This document shows, one piece after another, positions 35,768 to 43,997 of a DNA stretch of 64,000 nt. Position 1 is the stretch's first letter; each line of letters begins with the position of its first letter. Source of the stretch: GMQP-bins7 sp963776565 (GTDB lineage: Bacteria; Actinomycetota; Thermoleophilia; Gaiellales; Gaiellaceae); NCBI GenBank assembly GCA_963776565.1, contig CAVZNF010000011.1, positions 62,001 to 126,000 of the forward strand. The letters run 5' to 3'. The position numbers and the translations under genes were made by a program. A model generated the notes under the pieces. It had not been told where the DNA came from. It worked only from the letters and a program-made list of their open reading frames with translations, and searched no databases.

Positions 35768-36124
35768 TTAGGCAGTTGCGACTTCGAGCTCGATCGACGG
35801 CACGTCGCTCCACAACTCCTCCAGCCGGTAGAAGCCCCTCGTCTCCGGCGTGAAGAGGTGCAGGACGACGTCGAGGTAGTCGGCCAGAATCCACGTCGCC
35901 TCGGTAACGCCCGCAGACGCTCGCGGGAGAAGCTCGTGCTCTTTCTTGAGAACGCCCGCAACCTCGTCGTAGATCGCCTTCGTCTGCCGCGCGTTGCGGC
36001 CAGTGGCGATCACGAAGAAGTCGGTGAAGTCGCAGACACCACGCATGTCGAGGATGGTGACGTCGGTCGCCAGCTTCTCCTGGCAGAGAGCGGCGGTACG
36101 GCGTGCTTGCTCGAGTGGTGTCAG
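35768..36124 (-). CDS. rsfS: Ribosomal silencing factor RsfS (apparent CTG start)
   Basis: RsfS binds ribosomal protein uL14 and blocks subunit joining in starvation. The protein of about 118 aa shows TPLEQARRTAALCQEKLATDVTILDMRG, FTDFFVIATGRNARQTKAI, EATWILADYLDVVLHLFTPETRGFYRLEELW, which is full family length. No ATG, GTG or TTG exists between the in-frame stop upstream and the internal ATG at 36046, which would delete the conserved first helix. CTG 36124 places TPLEQAR exactly at the usual start, so I take it. It may be a true CTG start or a base error. It lies just after nadD, as in many bacteria. Confidence 0.9.
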   Translation of the reverse strand: MTPLEQARRTAALCQEKLATDVTILDMRGVCDFTDFFVIATGRNARQTKAIYDEVAGVLKKEHELLPRASAGVTEATWILADYLDVVLHLFTPETRGFYRLEELWSDVPSIELEVATA

Positions 36125-36162
36125 GTCGGTCTCTCTCGCGTCCTCGTCGGGGTCGCCTCAGT

Positions 36163-36729
36163 CTACTCAGGCGTCACATACAGGCCGAGCCGAGCGATTG
36201 CGTCCGCGACCCTCGCAGGAACCCGATCCGCGATCGGCTCGCCGCGTGCGACACGAGCACGGATCTCCGACGAGGAGACCGGGACGGGATCCATGTCGAA
36301 CTCGACGATTCGATCCGGTGCGGCGAGTCGCCGTCGCACCGACTCGACCTCCGCGCGGTCGACACCCGGTCGCATGGCGACGGCGAGTCGCACGAGCTCG
36401 AGAACACGCTCGGGCGACTTCCAGGTCTCGAACGCTGCGAGTTCGTCCGAGCCCAGCACGAAGTAGGCATCGGCCGGACGACGCGCTTCGAGGGAGTCGA
36501 CCGTGCGGGCGTGCTCGTCGAGCTCGACGACAGCTTCGGCGAGATCCTCGAACGCCAGACGTGTCAGCTCGAGCCTCGTCTGGGCCGGGGTCGTCGCGTG
36601 TTTGTGGCCCGGCTCGGCAACGACGAGGACGAGGAGCTCGCTGAGCCGGAGCTCGCGAACTGCGGTCCGTCCCAGCGCCAAATGGCCGTCGTGCGGCGGA
36701 TCGAAGACCCCGCCGAGGATCCCGGTCAC
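36163..36729 (-). CDS. nadD: Nicotinate-nucleotide adenylyltransferase NadD
   Basis: Enzyme of 188 aa that adenylates nicotinate mononucleotide in NAD synthesis. The nucleotidyltransferase motifs are present: GGVFDPPHDGHL near the start (phosphate-binding HxGH type), YFVLGSDELAAFETW in the middle and PVSSSEIRARVARGE near the end. GTG 36729 overlaps the obgE stop in GTGA. The obgE-nadD-rsfS order is a conserved actinobacterial block linking GTPase-driven ribosome assembly, NAD supply and ribosome silencing. Confidence 0.93.
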   Translation of the reverse strand: MTGILGGVFDPPHDGHLALGRTAVRELRLSELLVLVVAEPGHKHATTPAQTRLELTRLAFEDLAEAVVELDEHARTVDSLEARRPADAYFVLGSDELAAFETWKSPERVLELVRLAVAMRPGVDRAEVESVRRRLAAPDRIVEFDMDPVPVSSSEIRARVARGEPIADRVPARVADAIARLGLYVTPE

Positions 36730-37916
36730 TGCCACTCGAGCTCCTCCTCTCCGACCTCCACGCGCGCGCCATGCTTGATCCCGACGCCACGCAGAGCGGC
36801 CTCGAGCTCGTCCGGCGGTGGCGGCGTGCCGACGACGCGAAAGCCGCGGTCGGTGCGGAGAATGCGGAAGCGCGGCCCACGTCGGGCCCTCGGCGTGTAG
36901 TCGAGGAACTCCGGCAGCGCCTCGTCTGACGCCGGGAGCGGTGGCTCGACGGGGCATAGCTCGAAGAGCGCCAGCTTGAGCTCGGCGATGCCGGCACCGG
37001 TCGCACACGAGGTCGCAACGATCCGGACCACGCGCTCGTCGTCGAGCGCGAACGTCGGAGTTGCTCCGACGAGATCGATCTTGTTCAGCACGACGAGTTG
37101 CGGCCGGGCATCGAGCCCTGCGCCGTATTCGGCCAGCTCGCGATCGATCGTACGGAAGCGCTCCTCGAGGTCGGACTCGGACGCGTCGAGGACGTGCACG
37201 AGAAGACGCGCGCGCTCGAGGTGAGCGAGGAACTGATGGCCGAGGCCGGCTCCGTCCGCCGCGCCCTCGATGAGCCCCGGCACGTCGGCGACCGTCAGCT
37301 GGCGCTCCTCCGGCCCGTCCACCACCCCCAGCACTGGCTCGAGCGTCGTGAACGGATAGTCCGCGACCTTCGGCTTGGCATTCGATATCCGGCGGAGAAG
37401 CGAGGACTTTCCGGCGTTCGGAAAACCGGCGAGCGCCGCGTCGACGACGAGCTTGAGCCTGAGCTCGAGGTCGATCTCGTTTCCGGGGAGTCCCGTCTCG
37501 GCAAAGCGTGGCGTCTGCCGAGTCGGTGTCGCGAAGCGGGCGTTTCCGCGCCCGCCCTGTCCTCCGCGCGCGACGACGACGCGGCCGCTCGGTGACGTCA
37601 GGTCGGCGACAATCCGGCCGTCGCCGTCGACGAGCTGCGTGCCGACCGGGACGCGCAGCTCGGCGTCGTCACCGTCGGCGCCGTGCTTCTTGCTGCCTCG
37701 GCCGTTGCCGCCCTTCCCGGCTTTGACGTGCTTGATGCGTCTGAACGCCGACAGGTCTCGCAAGCTCGGATCGACGTGGACGACAACGTCGCCCCCACGC
37801 CCGCCATCACCACCGTCCGGCCCGCCTTTCGGCACGTGCTTCTCGCGCCGGAAGCTGAGACCGCCGTCGCCACCGCGACCCGCCAGAGCATGGATGTGCG
37901 CTCGGTCGTGGAACAT
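36726..37916 (-). CDS. obgE: GTPase ObgE/CgtA
   Basis: Ribosome-assembly GTPase of 396 aa. It has the glycine-rich Obg fold (AGRGGDGGLSFRREKHVPKGGPDGGDGGRGG), a GTPase domain with G1 GFPNAGKSS, G3 DVPGLI and G4 NKID, and the actinobacterial C-terminal OCT domain (FRILRTDRGFRVVGTPP). All are intact. It follows rpmA by 27 bases and overlaps nadD by four, so it belongs to the rplU-rpmA-obgE-nadD transcript. Confidence 0.96.
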   Translation of the reverse strand: MFHDRAHIHALAGRGGDGGLSFRREKHVPKGGPDGGDGGRGGDVVVHVDPSLRDLSAFRRIKHVKAGKGGNGRGSKKHGADGDDAELRVPVGTQLVDGDGRIVADLTSPSGRVVVARGGQGGRGNARFATPTRQTPRFAETGLPGNEIDLELRLKLVVDAALAGFPNAGKSSLLRRISNAKPKVADYPFTTLEPVLGVVDGPEERQLTVADVPGLIEGAADGAGLGHQFLAHLERARLLVHVLDASESDLEERFRTIDRELAEYGAGLDARPQLVVLNKIDLVGATPTFALDDERVVRIVATSCATGAGIAELKLALFELCPVEPPLPASDEALPEFLDYTPRARRGPRFRILRTDRGFRVVGTPPPPDELEAALRGVGIKHGARVEVGEEELEWQ

Positions 37917-37943
37917 GTCGTCCCGGCCGAGCCGAGCGCCGCG

Positions 37944-38201
37944 TTACTCCGCGGCCGCGGCGACCGAGATGAAGCGCTTGTCGCCGGAGCGGCGGAACTC
38001 GACGGTTCCGTCGCGAAGGGCGAAGATCGTGTCGTCACGCCCGAGCCCGGCTCCCGGACCGGGGCGGAACTTCGTTCCGCGCTGGCGGACGATGATCATG
38101 CCGGTCTTCACGGTCTGTCCGGCGAAGATCTTGACGCCGAGTCGCTTCGACTGCGAGTCGCGCCCGTTGCGCGAGGAGCCGAGACCTTTCTTGTGTGCCA
38201 C
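37944..38201 (-). CDS. rpmA: 50S ribosomal protein L27
   Basis: L27 of 85 aa, near the peptidyl-transferase centre. The sequence AHKKGLGSSRNGRDSQSKRLGVK is the family hallmark. Translation starts at GTG 38201, with GGAGGTGA seven bases upstream, and the start overlaps the rplU stop by one base (TAGTG). There is no N-terminal extension needing cleavage, as in most actinobacteria. Confidence 0.97.
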   Translation of the reverse strand: MAHKKGLGSSRNGRDSQSKRLGVKIFAGQTVKTGMIIVRQRGTKFRPGPGAGLGRDDTIFALRDGTVEFRRSGDKRFISVAAAAE

Positions 38202-38761
38202 TAGGACTCACCTCCATGCCGCGCGAGCGCAGACTCGAGCGCCGCCAGCGCACCCTTGCGCTTGCCGTGCTCCTGTTCGTGGGCCAGCGCGGCAGCGATC
38301 GAGGATGCGTCCCACTCACCTGAAGCGGCCTTGATGTCTGCGATCGTCATGTCCGCGTAGCCCGCCGGGAGGTCGCCGGCTGGAACTGGCGTCACCTCAG
38401 GCGTTTCCGTCTTCTCGACACTCTCGGCCTTCGCTTTCGAGCTCGAGCGCGCCGGCTTGCCAGCCCCGATCGACTCGATCTGGATCTGCGTGAGCGACGC
38501 CCGGAAGCCGGTGTGACGCCTGTAGCCGGTGCGCTTCTTGTACTTGCCGATGCGAATCTTCGGACCCTTGGTGTCGCCGAGGACCTTCGCGGTCACGACC
38601 CCGTCACCCGGATCGAGCTTGGCGGTGCCGTCTCCTCCGACGAGGAGCACGGTCGGGGCGAACGTGGCGCCTTCGTCCTGATGGAGCCGGTCGACGAGCA
38701 GGCGCTCACCTTCGCGGACGCGGTACTGCTTTCCGGCAACCTTGATGATCGCGTAGGTCAT
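38201..38761 (-). CDS. rplU: 50S ribosomal protein L21 with C-terminal extension
   Basis: L21 of 186 aa. Residues 1-103 are the normal L21 (YAIIKVAGKQYRVREGERLLVDRL, ending YRRHTGFRASLTQIQI). The remaining 80 residues are extra: a Ser/Lys/Glu linker, then a helical module (MTIADIKAASGEWDASSIAAALAHEQEHGKRKGALAALESAL) resembling a small SAP/helix-hairpin domain. Plain L21 is about 100 aa, so the tail is a lineage feature that might contact rRNA or another factor. The ATG at 38761 begins the known L21 start. Confidence 0.95.
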   Translation of the reverse strand: MTYAIIKVAGKQYRVREGERLLVDRLHQDEGATFAPTVLLVGGDGTAKLDPGDGVVTAKVLGDTKGPKIRIGKYKKRTGYRRHTGFRASLTQIQIESIGAGKPARSSSKAKAESVEKTETPEVTPVPAGDLPAGYADMTIADIKAASGEWDASSIAAALAHEQEHGKRKGALAALESALARHGGES

Positions 38762-38819
38762 GGCTTCCTCGGAAGGTCGAAGCGAGCAGGTGGCCCGCAG
38801 AACCGCAGCATGATAGCGG

Positions 38820-41590
38820 CTACGCGCGTGAGCGCGGATCGAAGTCGTCGATCCACTCGGACATCGGGACGTACGCGGGAGGCTCGCCGTCGCCGATGGT
38901 TTCCTCCGGCAACTGCGCTTCCGCAGCTGGCTCGTTCGCCGCAGGTTCGTCGGACACCGGACCGTCCGCATCGCCGTTGGCGGCCGCCGGCTTCCGCCGC
39001 TTCTTGCCGCCACGCGATCCACGGCGCGAGCGCTTCCGCTTCGGTTGACCGTCGGGGCCGAGAGCGACCTCGACGGCGGGCGCCTCGTCATCAGGCCCGT
39101 CGGGCGGCGCGATCGGGTCGGAAGGAGCTTCAACCGCCACCGCGGCGACTTCGAGATCGGCCGGTGGCACATGGATTCGGGGTTGCGCGGGACGACCGTT
39201 ACCGGGATCATCGGGTGTCTCGTCCGCGTCTTCGGACGCCGCAGCTGTGGGCTTCTTGCGACCGCGGCCACCCCGAGTTCCGCGACGCGTTCGCTTCTTC
39301 TTCGGCGCTCCGTCGGCCGTCGCGTCGACCTGGCCGTCCTCCACGACCAGCTCGTCCTCCACGACCAGCTCGTCCTCCACGACCAGCTCGTCGTCGTCGA
39401 CAGCAGTGGACTCGATCGACGCTCCAGCTCTGGCGCAGCGTCGGTCTCCTTCTTGCTCCTCGAGGCGCGGGTGGGCTTCTCGGCCTCCGCCTCGAAGGTG
39501 ATCGGCGACGCCGTGACCACCTCGGCTTCGGCCAGCGTCGCGTACGCGACGCCTTCGAGCGCGCGGCCGATGCGAGCTTTGACCTTCTTTCCGACGAGCT
39601 TCGACGCTCCGGCGACGATGACCTCGTAGTCGCCGTCGAGCTTGCCGACGCCGGCCCCCGGATCGTGGAGCCCGACCTCGACGAGCTTGAGCTCGATGTC
39701 CGCCCCCTCGGCGACAGGCGTGGCCGGGCGGAGCACATCGAGCTTCCCCTGGCCGATGACGTCGAAGTGGTCGAGATGCACGTGACCGTTCGACGACGTC
39801 GGAACGAGGAAGAAGCGACGGCGAGCCACGGCCTCGAGGGCTTCGAGACGCGCGCCGCCGGAGCCCGCGAGCAGAGCCAGCACGCGTGGATGGACAGCCA
39901 CCTTGAACGCCTGCACCCGCGAGCCCTTCGCGATCGCGCGAAGCTTTCGCTCGACCTCGAGCGCATGCGTGGCGTCCGAGACGACGATTCCGTCTCCGGA
40001 GCAGACCGGACAGCGGTTCGTGAGGATCTCACGCGGGCCGTCCGTGACGTTCTGGCGCGTCATCTCGACGAGGCCGAGCGGCGAGATCTCGACGACGTAC
40101 GTCTTGGTGCGGTCGCGCTCGAGCTCTGAGCGGAGCGCCTCCTCGACCGTCTCCCGATTCTTGGGATTCGCCATGTCGATGAAGTCGATGACGATGATCC
40201 CGCCGATGTCGCGAAGCCGGAGCTGGCGGACGACCTCCTTCACGGCCTCGAGGTTGTTCTTGACGATGGTGTCCTCGAGGCGTCCCTGAGCGCTCTTGCC
40301 ACGCGAGCCGACGAACCGGCCCGTATTCACGTCGATGACGGTGAAGGCCTCCGCGTAGTCGAAGACGAGGTAGCCGCCGGAGGGCAGGTCGACGCGGCGA
40401 TCCAGCGTCGAGCGGATCTCGGCGTCGACGCCAGATGCCTCGAAGAGCGGCGCCTTCTCGCGATAGCGGTGCACGCGCTCGACCATGTGCGGCGAGGTCT
40501 TCTTGAGATAGCTGACGATGCGCCGGTGTGTCCGGTCGTCGTCGATCTGCGCACCGATGAAGTCCCCGGCGAAGAGGTCCCGCACGATGCGCAGCGGAAG
40601 TTCGGCCTCCTCGTACACGAGCGTCGGCGCGGTCGCGGTCTTGGACTTCGCCTGGATCGTCTTCCATAGGCGCTGCAGGAACACGAGGTCGCGCTCGATG
40701 TCCTCTGCAGAGGCTCCCTCGGCCGCGGTGCGAACGATGATCCCCCCGCCCTTCGGGTCGAGCTTTCGGACGATCTCCTTGAGGCGCGTGCGCTCCCCAT
40801 CCTCGAGTCGCCGTGAGACGCCCGACCCCTCGCCGTTCGGGACGTAGACGAGGAAGCGGCCGGGCAACGAGATCTCGGTCGTAAGCCGTGCCCCCTTCGA
40901 CTTCATCGGATCCTTGACGGCCTGGACCATGAGCGTCTGGCCGCGCTTGATCAGATCCTGGATCTTCCGCGCGCCCTTACGTCCCTCGAGCTCTGGGCCG
41001 ACGATCTCGTCGACGTAGAGAAATCCGTTCTTCTCGAGCCCGATCTCGACGAATGCGGCCTCCATTCCCGGAAGGACGTTGTCGACGACGCCGAGGTAGA
41101 TGTTCCCCGCGATCGACCGGCGCTCCGGTCGTTCGAGGTAGACCTCCGCGACGCGGTCGTCCTCGAGGATCGCGACGCGCTGCTCGCCGACGTCGACCGA
41201 GATCATGAGCTCGCGCTTCGCGGCCGGAAGCGGTGCTCGCTTGGTCGGTGTCCGTCGCCGCCCGCCGCCGCGCTGCTGGCGGCGCTCGGCGGCCTTTCCG
41301 TCGGCTGCCTTGCTCGGCTGCTTTGCGCGTGCGGGAGCCCGAGTCGCGGGCCGAGCCGCAGCCGCTACCTCCTCGATGTCGCCGTTCGCATCAGAGGAAG
41401 CCGTCGTCGGCTTCTTCTTTCCGCGTCCGCCGCGACTTCCGCGTCGGCGCCTCTTCTTCGTGCCGGTCGGCGAGTCCTCCGCCGCCGGCACCGCTGCCTG
41501 GGTCTCAGGCGGTGCTTCTACCTCCGCGACAGCGGGTTCCTCCGCTGCGGGTTCGTCCTTCTTCTTGCTGCGAAACCAGCGTAATGCCAA
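38820..41590 (-). CDS. Ribonuclease E/G family endoribonuclease (apparent frameshift)
   Basis: RNA-decay endonuclease of about 920 aa. The N-terminal 110 residues are an Ala/Arg/Gly-rich tail (KKRRRRGSRGGRGKKK). The catalytic core follows: S1 (GNIYLGVVDNVLPGMEAAFVEIG), VDLPSGGYLVFDYAEAFTVIDVNTG with metal-binding Asp, IGGIIVIDFIDM, and the zinc link CPVCSGDG. The C terminus is another charged, Arg-rich region with two TRGGRGRKK-like patches. Around 39410-39436 the frame shifts by +1: in the original frame the tail runs senselessly into rplU, in the next it reads three ELVVED repeats and ends FDPRSRA. The start is TTG 41590 with AGGAG nine bases before it. Confidence 0.9.
39336..39389 (-). repeat. 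Three tandem 18-bp repeats inside the RNase E/G gene
   Basis: The 18-base unit GTCCTCCACGACCAGCTC (plus strand) occurs three times without change at 39336, 39354 and 39372. On the coding strand each encodes ELVVED in the corrected frame. The copies are identical in DNA, which suggests recent slippage expansion or active length variation. It lies just downstream of the frameshift in the disordered C-terminal tail. Confidence 0.9.
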
Positions 41591-41735
41591 GGGTTCGTTC
41601 TCCTCTTTCGACCGCGCGCGGGCCCCGAGCTGCCACCGGCATACCCGGCCTCGCGCTGCGTGGATTCAAGACTTCGGTCGACATGACCTGGCGACAGGCT
41701 ACCAGCCGCGCCCATCGCTCCCGTTCGGGCCGAGA

Positions 41736-41942
41736 TCAGGCAGCGGCAGGACGTAGCCGCGAGCGCCTCGCGCGCACCGCACGCAGGCGCTGTGACAGGC
41801 GCGCCCACGCCCAGGGTTCGAGCTCGGAGTATCGCGTTTCCGATTGACCGCGGGTGGACTCGAGGTACTCGAACCACGCGTCGGCTTCCTCGAGCTGCAA
41901 CAGCTCCTCGGCCAGCTCCGTGTTCGGCATCGTCGTTCCCAT
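41736..41942 (-). CDS. Small hypothetical protein between rodA and the RNase E/G gene
   Basis: Protein of 68 aa with two helices (ELAEELLQLEEADAWFEYLEST and YSELEPWAWARLSQRLRAVRARR) and a basic end. The composition and helix pattern support a real gene. Starts at 41942 or 41930 (second ATG) are equally possible. It sits in the cell-shape/RNA-decay operon on the same strand, 53 bases after the rodA stop. The family is unknown. Confidence 0.6.
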   Translation of the reverse strand: MGTTMPNTELAEELLQLEEADAWFEYLESTRGQSETRYSELEPWAWARLSQRLRAVRARRSRLRPAAA

Positions 41943-41995
41943 GGTCGGTCCGCGCGCATCCTAGGACCTGGTCCGGACGGACCCCGGTCGGGGTT

Positions 41996-43981
41996 CTACT
42001 CGTCGGATGGAAGGTGCGACTCGACCGCGTCGAGCGCCTTCGCCAGCAACCAGGTGCCCGCCGCGGCGACGGCGGCGTGCGCAATCGGATCGGGCAGGAT
42101 CCCCCGCGCCGATCGGGCGATTCTCCGAAAGAGGAAACCGGACGCCAGGACGGCCGCCGCCCCGGCCGCGAGAACCGTGCGGTCGTCGCCCATCTCCTTC
42201 GCGGACGAGACGCGCCGCAACCGCGCCGCCATACGCACCTGCTCGAGCGAGATGAGAGGGCGCGACGCGCCGAACCGGCTCGCAGCCACGCCGATGAGCG
42301 CCGAGCGAATCACGGCTTGCTTGATAGCGCCTGCCCGCGCGGCGTCGGCGATGGCGGGAACTCCTGATGCGAGCGCCGCGGAGTCTTCCGTGGCCTCGGA
42401 GATCCGGTCGGCGATCGCGCGAATCGGAAAGCCCTGTCCGGCACGGCACTCGACCACGAACGGTGAGAGAACGAAGGGAGGAGTCCAGTCCTCCTGCGGC
42501 CAGAGCTCGACGACGACCACCGGGACGCCTTGCGTCGCTGCCTCGCGCACGAGCTCCGTGTCCTCGGGAGTCGGGTCGCCGGCGATGATGCGGACGAGGA
42601 CTTCCGCCCGTGCCACCCGCCGGTCGTCGCCGACGACAACGGCACCCGCTGCCGCCCCGGCTCCGAGCTCCTTCGCGAGCTGGTCGGCCAGGACACCGCT
42701 GACCACGATCGGCCCGACGCGAGCTGGTGAGATCTCCTCGCGAAGGGTGAGGCCGAGACTCTTCATCTCCCCCACGAAGGCGGCGACGCCGGCGCCTCTC
42801 ATGCCGCGCCCTCGCCCAAGCTCGCCGCGAGCATGAATGCTCTGCAGGACGCCGATCAGCACGAGGTTCGCCACCATCGACGAGCCGCCCACGGTCACGA
42901 ATGGGAGCGGAATGCCTGTCACCGGCGCAACGCCCATCGTCATACCGACGTTGACGAAGACCTGGAAGAGGAACGCGACCACCAGCCCGCCAGCGGCGAC
43001 GACGCCATAGAGATCGCCCGCCCCGGTGATGACGCGGAGACCGCGCCACACGACGAGGAGGTAGAGAAGGAGCAGGATCGCGCACCCGACGAAGCCCCGC
43101 TGCTCAGCCAGCGACGCGAAGGCGAAGTCGGTCGCATGCTCGGGGAGATAGTCGAGTCGGGTCTGGCTCGCACCGATCACGCCGCGCCCCGTCAGCCCTC
43201 CGGATCCGACTGCCGTGATCGACTGGCTGAGGTTGTACGTGATCCCGCCGGGATCGGCGTTGGGATCGAGGGTCAAGCGGGCTGCCTGGTACGGCTTGAG
43301 CACCTGGACACCGGCTGCCGGCAGAAGCCAGAGCACCGCGGTGATCCCGATCACGCCGACCGCGAGCAGCGCGAGCAGCTGCCTCCAGCGAAGGCCTGCG
43401 AAGAACAGCACCGCGAAGAGCGCCGCCGAGTAAACGAGCGCCGTTCCGAGGTCCGGCTGCGCGAAGACGAGAAGGATCGGTATTGCGCCCAACCCGATCG
43501 CCGAGAAGATCGTCCGCCAGCGGGTCACCGCTCCAGCGCGGTCGACGACGAAGCCGGCGATCGCGAGCACGAAGAGCACCTTCCCGAGCTCGGACGGCTG
43601 GAACTGGATGAACCCGAGATCGAGCCACCGCTTCGAGCCGCGGACCGCCTCCGCCGCGACGAAAACGACGACCATCAGCCCGAGCGTCATCACGTAGACG
43701 ACCTTCCAGTACCGGCGCCAGAGATCGACCGGCACGATCGCGGCGACCACGAGCCCGACCGCTCCGATCGCCGCCGCAATGCCCTGGCGCACGACGAAGT
43801 AGTCCTGGACACCGGGAACGTCGAAGCGCGTGATCCCGGAGACGACCCAGAGGCCGTACCCGACGAGGCCGGCGGCCGCGAGCATGAGGATCCAGTCCAG
43901 GCTGCGCAGGAACGTCAGGACCGCGGGCTCCGCGCGCCCCGAGCCGGAGCGCGCGCGTGTGCGTTGAGAGACCTCGATCAT
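41996..43981 (-). CDS. rodA: RodA-type peptidoglycan glycosyltransferase with C-terminal domain
   Basis: SEDS-family lipid II polymerase that works with the PBP2 encoded just upstream. Residues 1-395 form the ten-helix RodA core: RGSKRWLDLGFIQFQPSELGKV, FAQPDLGTALVY, HATDFAFASLAEQRGF and TGIPLPFVTVGGSSM, all diagnostic. The frame continues for about 265 more residues without a stop. That tail has alpha/beta and then hydrophobic helical segments (VVVVELWPQEDW, IKQAVIRSALIGVAASRFGA, TVLAAGAAAVLASGFLF), resembling a DUF697-like domain. Typical RodA ends near residue 400. It could be a true fusion, or two genes joined by a sequence error. Confidence 0.9.
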   Translation of the reverse strand: MIEVSQRTRARSGSGRAEPAVLTFLRSLDWILMLAAAGLVGYGLWVVSGITRFDVPGVQDYFVVRQGIAAAIGAVGLVVAAIVPVDLWRRYWKVVYVMTLGLMVVVFVAAEAVRGSKRWLDLGFIQFQPSELGKVLFVLAIAGFVVDRAGAVTRWRTIFSAIGLGAIPILLVFAQPDLGTALVYSAALFAVLFFAGLRWRQLLALLAVGVIGITAVLWLLPAAGVQVLKPYQAARLTLDPNADPGGITYNLSQSITAVGSGGLTGRGVIGASQTRLDYLPEHATDFAFASLAEQRGFVGCAILLLLYLLVVWRGLRVITGAGDLYGVVAAGGLVVAFLFQVFVNVGMTMGVAPVTGIPLPFVTVGGSSMVANLVLIGVLQSIHARGELGRGRGMRGAGVAAFVGEMKSLGLTLREEISPARVGPIVVSGVLADQLAKELGAGAAAGAVVVGDDRRVARAEVLVRIIAGDPTPEDTELVREAATQGVPVVVVELWPQEDWTPPFVLSPFVVECRAGQGFPIRAIADRISEATEDSAALASGVPAIADAARAGAIKQAVIRSALIGVAASRFGASRPLISLEQVRMAARLRRVSSAKEMGDDRTVLAAGAAAVLASGFLFRRIARSARGILPDPIAHAAVAAAGTWLLAKALDAVESHLPSDE

Positions 43982-43997
43982 CGGCGAGTCCCGACCA

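Noticed and set aside
39336..39389. The three 18-bp repeats considered as a CRISPR-like or regulatory array
   Set aside because: The units are contiguous with no spacers and encode ELVVED in frame, so they are a coding tandem repeat.
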